Assembly: GCA_913049555.1 (NCBI GenBank)
Contig: CAJWYM010000034.1
Coordinates: 1-40,125, forward strand
Direction of reading: 5' to 3'
Origin: an uncultured Opitutia bacterium
GTDB taxonomy: Bacteria; Verrucomicrobiota; Verrucomicrobiia; Opitutales; CAJWYM01
DNA: 40,125 bases
In this document: in pieces, positions 7,758 through 17,427 of the stretch
Numbering within the stretch: position 1 is the first letter of the stretch
Layout of the letters: each line of letters starts with the position of its first letter
Made by a program: the position numbers and the translations under genes
The notes under the pieces: generated by a model
Seen by the model: only the letters and a program-made list of their open reading frames with translations
Told to the model about the DNA's origin: nothing
The model's database searches: none

Positions 7758-7963
7758 AGATGAATGATGCCTTAGAAATAGAGCCTAATATACGAAGTTC
7801 TTCCCTTTTTAAAAGCTCTTAAATCTCTTGGAGCGTTTCTATTTTTAGGAGTCTTTTGAACGCTTGTATTTATGTGTGTACTTATCCTTTTTCAAAAAAA
7901 TGTAGAATACCCAGTTGGCAAAGCGTATTGAGGTTAATAACAGTCATCGACTCATTTGAAATT

Positions 7964-9988
7964 ATGAATAAAACCCAAGTCCAATTTTTTAGAGTGACGC
8001 CACTCTTTTTTAAAATGGTTGTTTGCATACTTCCTTTGTTATGCTGCTTTCCTTTGTCTGGAAATTCCAAAAAACCGCATGTTGTCTTCATTACAATCGA
8101 TGATCTAAGCAAAGACAGTCTTGGGGTGTACGGATGTTCGGTTCCGGAGATCACTCCCAATATGGATAAGTTGGCGAAGGCGGGTTTGATGTTTGATCAT
8201 GGCCATGTGCATGCAGCCAATTGCACGCCTTCAAGAAATATCATGCAGACGGGCCAATATATGCACAATACTGGTATGAGTCGGGTGAGCGGTCCGGGAT
8301 CTGGGAATCACAAGGTGTTTCCAATTATTCCTGATATTTTCAAGGCTGCTGGTTACCACACTGGTTTGTTCGGTAAAAATTCTCATATGTCTCCTTACGA
8401 TCCCTACTCTGGGTTCGATGTGGAATATGGAGATTATGGGGAGGGGAAATTCCCTGAAGTCGTCTATGAAAAAACGAAGTTAGCATTTGCAAAAGCCAAA
8501 GATTTAAACCAGCCACTGTATTACAATATTAATATCTACGATCCACACGTGAAGTGGTATGGATGGGATAGTAAAAAGAACAAACCTTTTAAAGAATTGA
8601 GCAATCATCCGAGTCGTATTTATCAGTCTCATGAAATTCCATACCCGAGTGTTCTGCCCATGATTGAAGAACCTTACAAAAGCAAATTACTGGAGGAAAT
8701 TACTGCTTATTACAATACGGTCAAACGTGCGGATGATTCTATAGGGAAAATTTTAAAAGCAATCGAAGAAGCTGGAGAAATGGACAATACAATTATTGTC
8801 TTGGTGTCGGACCATGGAGCAGAGATTCCCGGCGTCAAAACTCAACTCAACCATTTTAGCACCAATGTTCCTTTTCTTTTTTACTGGCCTGGAGTAACCA
8901 TCCCGAATTCTGTCAATCTTGAGCATATGGTTGGAACCATCGATCTTTTACCGACTTTTTGTGAAATTGTGGGACAAGCGATTCCGCCGAAAACGGATGG
9001 AAAATCTATGGTCTCTATTCTGAAAAATAAAGAAATGGCCTCTTGGAGAGACTATATTTACAAAGAGCATGACTCGATCAATGTTATGCGAGCGATCGAG
9101 ACAAAAGAGTTTCTTTATCTTTTCAATCCATGGTCTAATGGGAGTCGGACTACTCGAGGAGTTACTAGGGGTAGACTGAGTTGTCAATTGATTGAGGAGG
9201 CAGCAGAAGATGGGAATTCTGAAGCTGCTGCGTGGATGAAACATTTCTTATACAGGACTCCTGAGGAGTTGTATGATGTTCAAAAAGATCCGGATTGTAA
9301 GGTAAATCTGATCGACAATCCAGAATTCTCCAAACCATTAATTAAGATGCAAAAGCTTTTTCAAAAAGTAATGACGGAATCTGGAGATCAACAATTTTAT
9401 GAAGCCTTTCCTAATAACAAGCTCTCTTCAATAGAAGATTCTTATGTAAAATATACAAAGAATTTGGAAGCATTGACTTATGATGCGAGCAGAACAAGGG
9501 CTCTTTTTTATGACCCAAGGGATGGGTATCGAGAAATTGGAAATACCTTGTTTGATCCTAAGGGTAACATGGATATTTGGAAGGTTGAAGATGCAGGGAT
9601 TTCATTGACTGTAGATGCAACCAAAAGAAGTAAAATTGCTAAAAAATTCAGTAAAAACCAGTTGACCTTTGATGCTAAGCAATCCAATCAATCTAGGTTG
9701 ATTTGTGAAGAGTCGATCGACGGAAGCTCTATAAATAGGATCCGTGTCAATGCTTATGCAACCACCTCAAATATTAGCAATGATACCCAATTGACTCTTC
9801 AGTATCACAATGGAAAAGACTGGGTAGATCTGACCAGATTAGCGGGTGGGAAGTTAAAAAAAGGGGCGGTTCAATTAGAAATAGAGGGGCCCTTTGTTAA
9901 AAATCTCAAGCTAGGAATCCAATGCAATTTTGGAACGGATACTCAGGGTCGAGTCGCCTTCTATGCACTCCGATGTGCTGTTAATTAA
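7964..9988 (+). CDS. S1-family sulfatase, sulfamidase-like, with extra C-terminal domain
   Basis: The formylglycine motif CTPSR follows the metal-binding IDD strand; with the start at 7964 the modified Cys is residue 87 of 674. The frame is open upstream to 7856, but those residues are not signal-like, whereas from 7964 (or 8015) a hydrophobic export signal precedes KKPHVVFITIDD. The DPH and SDHGAE metal and substrate segments are present. The layout most resembles heparan-N-sulfatase-like members of the alkaline phosphatase superfamily. About 130 residues after the sulfatase fold (from roughly RALFYDPRDGYREIG onward) look like an added beta-sandwich, possibly sugar-binding. It needs Cys-to-formylglycine maturation by an enzyme not encoded in this window. 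It probably removes sulfate from the glycan handled by this locus, in the periplasm. Confidence 0.88.
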   Translation: MNKTQVQFFRVTPLFFKMVVCILPLLCCFPLSGNSKKPHVVFITIDDLSKDSLGVYGCSVPEITPNMDKLAKAGLMFDHGHVHAANCTPSRNIMQTGQYMHNTGMSRVSGPGSGNHKVFPIIPDIFKAAGYHTGLFGKNSHMSPYDPYSGFDVEYGDYGEGKFPEVVYEKTKLAFAKAKDLNQPLYYNINIYDPHVKWYGWDSKKNKPFKELSNHPSRIYQSHEIPYPSVLPMIEEPYKSKLLEEITAYYNTVKRADDSIGKILKAIEEAGEMDNTIIVLVSDHGAEIPGVKTQLNHFSTNVPFLFYWPGVTIPNSVNLEHMVGTIDLLPTFCEIVGQAIPPKTDGKSMVSILKNKEMASWRDYIYKEHDSINVMRAIETKEFLYLFNPWSNGSRTTRGVTRGRLSCQLIEEAAEDGNSEAAAWMKHFLYRTPEELYDVQKDPDCKVNLIDNPEFSKPLIKMQKLFQKVMTESGDQQFYEAFPNNKLSSIEDSYVKYTKNLEALTYDASRTRALFYDPRDGYREIGNTLFDPKGNMDIWKVEDAGISLTVDATKRSKIAKKFSKNQLTFDAKQSNQSRLICEESIDGSSINRIRVNAYATTSNISNDTQLTLQYHNGKDWVDLTRLAGGKLKKGAVQLEIEGPFVKNLKLGIQCNFGTDTQGRVAFYALRCAVN

Positions 9989-10490
9989 AAAAAAGCCTCC
10001 TTTTAGAAGAATGGATTTCCATTCATTCCTTAAATCTTAAAATCAGCAATCACAATTGATTCGTTTTACAGAAATGTTCGCATCTTCTTTTGGGATTTAT
10101 TCCAGAGGATGTGATAGAAAATGAGTTTCAATCAAATGAGATTAGTGCGAGATGGGTGGTTTCATTCTTAATTGGAAACGTTTGGTTTTGTAAAGTTTCT
10201 ATATAATTCACTGCAGCCTAATCTTTGAATTTTAAAACTTAAGTTTTTAAAAGGAATCCGAATTTATCAAAACACCGTTTCCTAATTCCGAAAAGCTCTC
10301 AAATTTTCCCGTTGTAGTTTACTTTTGGCCCATCTTTCAAACTCTGAGCGGATGGATTTAAAGTGGATGCAGATTTTTAACAGAATTTATATAATTTATC
10401 TTTTAAGGGGAGTATTGACTGTAATGAATTTTTTAAATTTTAACAGAGAACCAATCTTCAAGGATCGATGCCCAATCAAAACGAATTAAG
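9989..10490. other. Intergenic region upstream of the second sulfatase
   Basis: I find no gene in these 502 bases. A perfect 14-bp palindrome (AAAACTTAAGTTTT) lies at 10234-10247. A TATAAT sits at 10390-10395 and a TTGACT at 10415-10420, but neither has a good partner box at normal spacing. The length suggests that the second sulfatase has its own promoter here. Confidence 0.4.
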
Positions 10491-12068
10491 ATGAAAAAAT
10501 TAATATTATTACTAACAATCAGCAGTGCGATTTGTATTTTCCTAAATGCTAAATCTAAGCCAAATATTTTATTCATATTCAGTGATGATCATGGATTGAG
10601 GACAATTGGGGCTTACAATCCTCAATTCAAAGGTACTCCTAACATCGACAGAATTGCAGATTCTGGGGCGGTCTTTACTAGAAGCTATTGTGAAAATAGC
10701 ATTTGCCAACCAAGCCGAGCTGCTGTTTTGACTGGTAAAGTAAGTGCTCATCATGGGGTTGTAAAGAATGGTGCGCATTGGGATAATAAACAGCAGATTT
10801 TTACTCGTTTGATAAAAAAAGCAGGCTACCAAACGGCGATGATTGGAAAGTGGCACATGCACCCTTTGCCCTCGGATGAATTTGATTACCACAAGACACT
10901 GACAGCCAATGCTGGACAAGGCAGGTATTACAATCCAGCTTTTGTAGAACATGATGGGAGTATCAAGATCGAAGAGGGTTATTCAACGGACGTGATTGCA
11001 TCGGAGTCTATCGAATGGATGAAAAATGCTGACAAAGAAAAACCTTTTATGATGATGTGCCAATTCAAAGCGCCTCACACCAATGTGATGCCTCCAATCA
11101 GGAATCTTCATATGTATAAAGACGAGGATGTATTCATGCCTGAAACCTACTTTGATAATTATCAGGGTCGCAACCCTTATGTGGCTAAAAGTTGGATGAA
11201 AATGCATGGAATGAAATCTTCAAATGTAGTCAAAATTTCACCTCCTATTGGGGAGTATCAATTGCCGACTAATGCAAAAGGTCCAGAGCGTAACTTCAAA
11301 GGAGATTTTAAATATTTGGCTGAGATGAATCCCGAACAGAGAAAAAAATGGCACGAACATTATGATCCTGAAAATGAGGATTACAGGGCTCGGGTTGCCT
11401 CTGGAGAACTTACAGGAAATAATCTATTTAAATACCGCTATCAAAGATATATGAAAGATTATCTTCGCGTCGTCTCTGCGATTGATCAGAATGTGGGTCG
11501 CTTGCTTGATTTTTTAGATGCGAGTGGTTTGGCTGAAAATACAATTGTTATTTACAGTTCCGATCAGGGATTTTTCCTGGGAGAACACGGGTGGTCTGAC
11601 AAGCGATTGATGTATGAAGAGTCTTTTCAAATGCCTTTTGTGATTAAGTGGCCCAATCAAATCAAGCCAGGCTCCAGAATAAACCATATGATTCAGAATA
11701 TTGATTATGCCCCAACATTCCTTGATATTGCGGGTCTCAAAATCCCAAGCGATATGCAAGGAAGGTCGTTGCTTCCATTGTTGAGAAACGAACCTGTTGA
11801 GGATTGGCGAGATTCTGTCTATTACCACTACTATCATAATGGAGCTTACAATTTACCAAAAATTGAGGGGGCTCGGACTGACCGATACAAACTGATTCGT
11901 TATTATGATCATAAGACATTGAATTATGGGGAGCAATGGGAGTTGTTTGATCTAAAAAAGGATCCCCAGGAGATGAGTTCCGTGTTCGATGATCCAGAGT
12001 ACTCCATCGTTCGAAATAAGATGGAAAAAGAACTCATTGCATTGAGAACACAATATGGAATTCAATAA
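10491..12068 (+). CDS. S1-family sulfatase
   Basis: This 525-residue protein starts with a clear Sec signal (MKKLILLLTISSAICIFLNA). It has the metal-binding FSDDHG, the formylglycine motif CQPSR with Cys72, the GKWHMH strand that normally contacts sulfate, and YSSDQGFFLGEHGW near the C-terminal metal site. The C-terminal region ends in the usual WELFDLKKDPQE segment. It appears complete and active, acting in the periplasm or at the cell surface. The KAPHTNVMPP segment resembles members that act on sugar 6-O- or 2-O-sulfates, but the position cleaved cannot be read from sequence. It is clearly a different subfamily from the sulfatases at 7964 and 21133. Confidence 0.92.
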   Translation: MKKLILLLTISSAICIFLNAKSKPNILFIFSDDHGLRTIGAYNPQFKGTPNIDRIADSGAVFTRSYCENSICQPSRAAVLTGKVSAHHGVVKNGAHWDNKQQIFTRLIKKAGYQTAMIGKWHMHPLPSDEFDYHKTLTANAGQGRYYNPAFVEHDGSIKIEEGYSTDVIASESIEWMKNADKEKPFMMMCQFKAPHTNVMPPIRNLHMYKDEDVFMPETYFDNYQGRNPYVAKSWMKMHGMKSSNVVKISPPIGEYQLPTNAKGPERNFKGDFKYLAEMNPEQRKKWHEHYDPENEDYRARVASGELTGNNLFKYRYQRYMKDYLRVVSAIDQNVGRLLDFLDASGLAENTIVIYSSDQGFFLGEHGWSDKRLMYEESFQMPFVIKWPNQIKPGSRINHMIQNIDYAPTFLDIAGLKIPSDMQGRSLLPLLRNEPVEDWRDSVYYHYYHNGAYNLPKIEGARTDRYKLIRYYDHKTLNYGEQWELFDLKKDPQEMSSVFDDPEYSIVRNKMEKELIALRTQYGIQ

Positions 12069-12185
12069 GTAAAATTCATTAAGAACTGGATTTTATAAAA
12101 TTTCTTCCTTCAAGCCCTTTAGGCAATTCACTTTAATTTTGGGTGAAATTGCGCAAATGAAATCTTTATAACTACAATTTATTTT

Positions 12186-12208
12186 TACGAAAAAATTTGT
12201 ATTTCGTA
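12186..12208. promoter_or_regulatory. Palindromic operator-like site upstream of GH144
   Basis: TACGAAA at 12186-12192 and its exact reverse complement TTTCGTA at 12202-12208 are separated by 9 bases, 66 bp before the GH144 start. Such spaced dyads are typical of homodimeric repressors or activators. I did not see a second copy upstream of other genes in the locus, and no regulator gene is nearby. Confidence 0.35.
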
Positions 12209-12273
12209 TAAAATTTTGGATCCCATGCGTAGCTAATAGATAGAATCTTTGATTAAACCCAAGACCTGCATTT

Positions 12274-13890
12274 ATGAAAAAAATACTTACTTTATGGTTC
12301 GCATTTATCAGTCCTTTTCTTCCATTAATTGGGAAGGAACTTCCGGTTCCTTATGGATTGGAAGCTCTATCTAAGCAGTGGAGAGTGGATCTTTACTGGA
12401 CAGAGGATCCTGTCTGGACTGCGAACAAGCTTTATTTTTATGAAGTTCAAAAGGGCAGTGCGATTGAGGGCCCTTACCAACCTTTACATGAAGGGGTCCA
12501 GAAGTTTCCAGCAATCAGTGATTTTATGGGTAAGGAGAGTTCAGATTGTTTTTACCGAGTTCGCACCGTGGAGGTTTTGTCTGAAAAAGACATGACTCCG
12601 GTTTCTTTTTCAAGTTGGAGCCAACCCGTAATCGGAAAAGCATTGGAACTGAATCTGGATACTTTAATTACAGAAATCCAAGAAGCGAGTTTTCGTTACT
12701 TCTATAATTTTTCCCATCCTGTCTCTGGATTGCCCAGAGAAGGAGCTCATGGATGGTGGAAAGATTGTGCCTCTGCAGGATCCACTGGAATGGCCTTTTT
12801 TAACTTTGTTGTTGGGATTGAGCGTGGATTTATAACCAGGGAACAAGGAGTCGACAGAGTTTTAAAAATGCTTCGTTTTCTCGATCAAAAAACAGAGAAA
12901 TTCCGCGGTGCTTTTCCTCACTGGATTGACGGAACCGAGGGCTATGCCCATGTTTTTAGTGAGTTTGACGATGGTGCCGATTTGGTTGAGACCGCTTTTA
13001 TTGCCGAGGGGCTCTTATTGGCTCGAGAATATTTCGAGAAAGAGAGTTTCAAAGAAGCAGCCATCCGAGAAATTTCAGATCGCTTGTGGAAGGGAATCGA
13101 TTGGGAATGTTTTGTTCACGAAATCAATCCGGGACAAAGAGCTCTTTTGTGGCATTGGTCTCCGAAGCATGAGTGGAAAATGAATTTACCAATTCAGGGC
13201 TTCAATGAGTGTGTGATTGCTTATGTTCTTGGCATTGGTTCTCCAACCCATCCAATCGATCCTGAGGTTTACTGGGAAGGTTGGGAAAAGAAGGGAGACA
13301 ATTATGGAAAGAATTTTGAAGTTCTGGGGGTCCAGATGGATTTGGCTTTTGGTTTCGGTTCTCCATTGTTCTTAACTCATTATTCTTATATGGGGCTCAA
13401 TCCTAAAGCTGTCACCTACAAGGGCACAGACTATCACGACATATTTTCCAGAATGTGTTTGGCTCAAAAAAGATATATGCCCACAAGAGCGAATGAATTT
13501 AAAGGCTACGACGGAGATCTTTGGGGTTTGACGGCTTCATTAAGTCCGGATGGGTATAAAGTGCATGGGCCCGGACATGATGACAACGGAACCATCACTC
13601 CAACTGCATCGCTTTCCTCTTTTCCCTATTTACCTGAGTCTTGTGAATCTGCATTGATTGAAATGTTTGTAAAATATGGAGAGAAATTGTGGGGTCCTTA
13701 TGGATTTTATGATGCCTTCAATCCAACCAGAGATTGGGTCGGTGAAAATTTCATAGGCATCGATGTGGGTCCGATTGCACCGATGATCGAAAATTATAGA
13801 ACGGGTCTCTGCTGGAAGTATTTTATGAAAGCTCCAGAGATTCAAAAGGCAGTAAAAATACTCAACAAAATGGACCGAGATCGTAAATAG
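12274..13890 (+). CDS. GH144-like endo-beta-1,2-glucanase (glycoamylase-fold), exported
   Basis: This 538-residue protein has a signal peptide (MKKILTLWFAFISPFLPLIG), an N-terminal fibronectin-III-like domain (about 25-125) and a glycoamylase-type (alpha/alpha)6 domain (about 130-525). Blocks typical of GH144 are present: HPVSGLPRE, STGMAFFNFVVGIERGFITR, FRGAFPHWIDG, DLVETAFIAEGLL, LLWHWSP, ANEFKGYDGDLWGLTAS, DDNGTITPTASLSSFPY and GPIAPMIENYRTGL. Asp236 and Glu239 of DLVET correspond to acidic residues reported as important in the GH144 enzyme CpSGL, from memory. Such enzymes cut linear beta-1,2-glucan into sophoro-oligosaccharides. The GH94 gene follows after 51 bp and is almost certainly in the same operon. 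A 205-bp gap with a palindrome precedes the start. Confidence 0.9.
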   Translation: MKKILTLWFAFISPFLPLIGKELPVPYGLEALSKQWRVDLYWTEDPVWTANKLYFYEVQKGSAIEGPYQPLHEGVQKFPAISDFMGKESSDCFYRVRTVEVLSEKDMTPVSFSSWSQPVIGKALELNLDTLITEIQEASFRYFYNFSHPVSGLPREGAHGWWKDCASAGSTGMAFFNFVVGIERGFITREQGVDRVLKMLRFLDQKTEKFRGAFPHWIDGTEGYAHVFSEFDDGADLVETAFIAEGLLLAREYFEKESFKEAAIREISDRLWKGIDWECFVHEINPGQRALLWHWSPKHEWKMNLPIQGFNECVIAYVLGIGSPTHPIDPEVYWEGWEKKGDNYGKNFEVLGVQMDLAFGFGSPLFLTHYSYMGLNPKAVTYKGTDYHDIFSRMCLAQKRYMPTRANEFKGYDGDLWGLTASLSPDGYKVHGPGHDDNGTITPTASLSSFPYLPESCESALIEMFVKYGEKLWGPYGFYDAFNPTRDWVGENFIGIDVGPIAPMIENYRTGLCWKYFMKAPEIQKAVKILNKMDRDRK

Positions 13891-13941
13891 AATTTACTTA
13901 AAAATTAAAACTTTCAACAAATACAAAAATTATTAATCGAG

Positions 13942-16900
13942 ATGATGGAAACAATTTTAGAAAAAAAAGATTTAGAAAAAACCTTTCACTTTTTAGACAG
14001 TGAAAAAATCCCATTGGTGAAAATCGAAAATAAGAATGGATTGGCGTTTCATTTTCATCCAAACGGGAATTTATTCTGCATAAAGAAAGGGGATCTATTA
14101 ATCAATCAATCCTTGGGGTGTCCTCTGGCTGGAAGCTTGACTCGTCTTTACCTTCGGGATCTAAAAGGAGGGCAATCCTCTTTATTAAACCAGAGTCCAG
14201 GAGCCGTAGAATTTGCAAGAACCGAAAATGGAGTCGAATGGTCTGGAAATTTTAAGGAAGTTGAATTTGTTTGTTCTCTTCATCTTTCGGAGACTGAAAA
14301 TTTTTGGAAATGGGCCATTGAAGTAAAAAATGTCTCTAGCAAACAGGCAGAACTAGATTTGTTTTTAGCTCAAGATTTTGGCCTCGCGCATCAGGGAGCG
14401 GTTCGAACCAACGAAGCTTATACTAGCCATTATTTGGATCATTTTGCACTTGAGGACTCTGACCTTGGCTGGTTGGTTTGCTCAAGGCAAACTCAAGCTC
14501 AGGGGGAGGGTTCTTTTCCATGGGCACTGACTGGATGCCTAGAAGGGGCTTCCTCTTACTGCACGGACGGAAGAGATTTTTACGGCAATGAATTTCGGAT
14601 GGATAGAAAGCCGATGGCACTTGAGCAAGAGTCCTTGACGAACCGGGTTTTGCAATACGAGATGGCGATGGCAGGAATCCAGAACAAACCCGTTCTTTTA
14701 GCGCCTGATCAGAAGGAGCAGTTCCATTTTTTCACCTATTTTGTAGAGGATCACGATCAACCCTCTAGTAGTAAAGACCTTCATTATGTGGGAGAAGTGA
14801 AGAAAATTATAAAAGACTTTGTCCCTGCCTCTGTGGTTGGAAGAGTCGATTTCGCAAAAAATGCTTATCAAACTTCAGAGTTTCTAAATGGAATGGAACT
14901 TACGGATTCTGAAGTCAGGGATCTTTATCCTTTAGATTGGAAGCAAGAGGAGAGGAACAATCAAGGACTTCTTTCATTCTTTTATCGTGACAGCCGACAC
15001 ATCGTTTTGCCCAGAAAAGAGGTGATTGTGGATCGTCCTCATGCAAATATGCTGGCAACATTTGGGGAGGAGATGATGCCAAACGAGAGTGCCATGTGTT
15101 CCACAAATTATATCTACGGCCTCTTCAATGCCCAAATCACTTGTGGAACGAAGAGACCTCCTGCTATGCTTTCTTTTGTTCGAAACCCTTATGACATTCT
15201 TCCTTCCTCGGGACAAAGAATTTTCGTTCAGTCAAAAGGAGGATGGCACTTATTGGGAATGCCAAGTCTTTATGAGTGCGGCTTGAATCATTCGACATGG
15301 CTTTATAAATTTGAAGATGGAATCATCGAGGTGAAATCGTATGCGAAAATGAAAGAAGCGTCCGTTTACATGAAGATTCTTTGCCATGGAGAGCCAAGAG
15401 CTTTTGCGATTTCTCATCAAGTTGCTTTTGGTGGAAATGAAATGGATGCATGTGGAACCATTAGTTTGAATCAAGATCAAATTTGCTTTCAAGAAAAAGG
15501 AAGAAATCATCCTGATTATTTTCTTAAAGTATATCACCCTGATAAAGTGGCTCGTATTTCAGATGCTACTTGGTTTGGTGATAAAAACTCGAACTATCCT
15601 TTTCTCGTGATCGAAACGGAGTCTGTCGAATCCTTTGAAATGGGCTTCTCGGGCGAAGCTTTTAAAAGCGACGAAGCCCCTGAATCTTCTGAAGTTTGTC
15701 AGAGCTCGGTGAATTCATTTTATCAAAAAAATTTACTAAACTTCGAGATAACCCATCAGGATAAATCTGTGGATAAATTCAATGAGATTATGCCATGGTA
15801 TCTTCACAATGCATTGATCCATTTTATTTCCCCTCATGGAATTGAACAGTATAAAGGAGGGGCGTGGGGAGTTCGAGACGTGAGTCAAGGATCCGTGGAA
15901 CTTTTACTGGCTACTGGCCAACAGGCTCTCGTTAAAGAAGTTTTGAAAATTGTTTTTTCAAGACAGTTGTTGAATCGTCGAGATTGGCCGCAGTGGTTCA
16001 GCCCGGGGAATGTTAAATTCTTGCAACTTCATTCCCATGGGGATGTGGTTGTTTGGCCACTAAAAGCTCTTTCTGACTATATCATTGCTACCGGAGATCT
16101 AGAGTTCCTTCAAGAAAAAGTGCCTTATCTGGAGGACGAACTTCTAGAGTTGACCGAAGAGAAGTTCACAATCGCTCATCATTGTAAATCAGTGGTGGAT
16201 GAAATTGTGGATCGATTTGTCGGGGATACCCATTTGATCTCTTATGGAGAAGGGGATTGGAATGATTCCTTACAACCCGCCAATAAAACCTTAAAGAAAC
16301 GACTTGTCAGTAGTTGGACAGTGGAATTGGTCTATCAAACTTTTTCATCTTTTCAGGAAGTTTGTAAGAAGTCAGGAGATGAGAATCAAGCCCTTGAACT
16401 CGATGAGCTTTGTGGGAAAATTAAGAAGGATTTTAATCATTACCTGATTCAGGAAAATGTTGTGAGCGGTTTTTCACTCTTTGACGAAAGTTTTACGGAT
16501 TGTGAGCCTATGCTTCATCCAAAGGATACAAAAACTGGAATTCACTACCGATTGCTTCCCATGACACGAGGAATGATCTCAGAGATCTTTGACCCAAAAC
16601 AAGCAGAACATCACTTAAATCTGATTGAAGAACATTTGTTATTCCCGGATGGGGCTCATCTAATGAATAAACCGCCCAAGTATCAGGGAGGTGTGGAAAC
16701 TTATTTTAAAAGAGCAGAGTCCGCATGTAATTTTGGCAGAGAAATTGGTTTGCAGTATGTGCATGCACATATCAGGTATGCTGAAGCGATGGCAAAATTA
16801 GGAAAACCGGATGAACTGTTGACAGCTCTGTATACGATCAACCCTATCAATATTAAAGAGGCAGTTAAAAATGCTGAGCTTCGACAAGCCAATCTTTATT

Positions 16901-17334
16901 TTAGCAGTTCGGATGGAGATTTTGCAAATCGCTATGAATCTTATGAAAAGTTTGACGAATTGAAAACTGGAGAACGATCCGTGAAGGGCGGATGGCGTTT
17001 GTATTCTAGTGGTCCTGGATTGTATATCAATCAGGTAATTACAAGGCTATTAGGGATTCGTTGGTCTTGGGATCACTTCATATTAGATCCTGTGATTCCA
17101 AAATCACTGGATGGATTGAATTTGTCTATTAATTTTTGTGCTTATCCCACACAGTTCGTTTATAAGGTGGAATCAAAAGGTTTTTCCCCCAGTAAGGTTC
17201 TTGTCAATGGAGCTCCAGTTAAAGAGTTTTCCTTGGATGCAAATCCTTACAGATCTGGAGGTGCAAAGATTCCTAAAGATAAATTTCTCAGCTATTTTAA
17301 GAATGAGGACAACCTCGTGGAAGTGATTTTATGA
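13942..17334 (+). CDS. GH94 phosphorylase, 1,2-beta-oligoglucan phosphorylase-like
   Basis: At 1130 residues this matches the unusually long GH94 proteins of the 1,2-beta-oligoglucan phosphorylase type (about 1,100 residues) rather than cellobiose phosphorylases (about 800). The N-terminal half has the blocks GWLVCSRQTQAQGEGSFPWA and LTGCLEGASSYCTDGRDFYG. The C-terminal catalytic barrel has KGGAWGVRDVSQG and GEGDWNDSL; the general acid should be an Asp of GDWND (Asp772 or Asp775, most likely the latter). There is no signal peptide, so it is cytoplasmic and uses phosphate to release alpha-glucose 1-phosphate from imported beta-1,2-gluco-oligosaccharides, saving ATP. It is in an operon with the GH144 gene. 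The ATG at 13945 is an equally possible start. The family is firm; linkage specificity is strongly suggested by the length and neighbours. Confidence 0.92.
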   Translation: MMETILEKKDLEKTFHFLDSEKIPLVKIENKNGLAFHFHPNGNLFCIKKGDLLINQSLGCPLAGSLTRLYLRDLKGGQSSLLNQSPGAVEFARTENGVEWSGNFKEVEFVCSLHLSETENFWKWAIEVKNVSSKQAELDLFLAQDFGLAHQGAVRTNEAYTSHYLDHFALEDSDLGWLVCSRQTQAQGEGSFPWALTGCLEGASSYCTDGRDFYGNEFRMDRKPMALEQESLTNRVLQYEMAMAGIQNKPVLLAPDQKEQFHFFTYFVEDHDQPSSSKDLHYVGEVKKIIKDFVPASVVGRVDFAKNAYQTSEFLNGMELTDSEVRDLYPLDWKQEERNNQGLLSFFYRDSRHIVLPRKEVIVDRPHANMLATFGEEMMPNESAMCSTNYIYGLFNAQITCGTKRPPAMLSFVRNPYDILPSSGQRIFVQSKGGWHLLGMPSLYECGLNHSTWLYKFEDGIIEVKSYAKMKEASVYMKILCHGEPRAFAISHQVAFGGNEMDACGTISLNQDQICFQEKGRNHPDYFLKVYHPDKVARISDATWFGDKNSNYPFLVIETESVESFEMGFSGEAFKSDEAPESSEVCQSSVNSFYQKNLLNFEITHQDKSVDKFNEIMPWYLHNALIHFISPHGIEQYKGGAWGVRDVSQGSVELLLATGQQALVKEVLKIVFSRQLLNRRDWPQWFSPGNVKFLQLHSHGDVVVWPLKALSDYIIATGDLEFLQEKVPYLEDELLELTEEKFTIAHHCKSVVDEIVDRFVGDTHLISYGEGDWNDSLQPANKTLKKRLVSSWTVELVYQTFSSFQEVCKKSGDENQALELDELCGKIKKDFNHYLIQENVVSGFSLFDESFTDCEPMLHPKDTKTGIHYRLLPMTRGMISEIFDPKQAEHHLNLIEEHLLFPDGAHLMNKPPKYQGGVETYFKRAESACNFGREIGLQYVHAHIRYAEAMAKLGKPDELLTALYTINPINIKEAVKNAELRQANLYFSSSDGDFANRYESYEKFDELKTGERSVKGGWRLYSSGPGLYINQVITRLLGIRWSWDHFILDPVIPKSLDGLNLSINFCAYPTQFVYKVESKGFSPSKVLVNGAPVKEFSLDANPYRSGGAKIPKDKFLSYFKNEDNLVEVIL

Positions 17335-17361
17335 TGGATCCTATGGATTTCAATAGATCCA
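17335..17361 (+). promoter_or_regulatory. Intercistronic hairpin after the phosphorylase gene
   Basis: Starting on the base after the stop codon, TGGATC-C-TAT pairs with ATA-GATCCA across an 8-base loop, giving a 9-bp stem with one bulged C. No T-run follows, so it is not a classic terminator. It may protect the upstream mRNA 3' end or tune read-through to the esterase gene 66 bp downstream. Confidence 0.4.
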
Positions 17362-17427
17362 TACTGTTATGAACTCAAAAAATGTATTTTCTGATGTTCG
17401 ATTCCTTTTAAATTCTAATCTTTATTA

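Noticed and set aside
7856-7963. 36-residue N-terminal extension of the first sulfatase
   Set aside because: It is not signal-like, and a normal export signal begins at the ATG at 7964 (or 8015).
9991-10004. Possible terminator after the first sulfatase (AAAAG-CCTC-CTTTT)
   Set aside because: The stem is only 5 bp and mostly A-T, and the T-run is part of the stem itself.
10390-10443. Promoter boxes upstream of the second sulfatase
   Set aside because: TATAAT has no acceptable -35 partner, and TTGACT pairs only with a weak TTTTAA at 17-bp spacing, so a defined promoter call is not justified.
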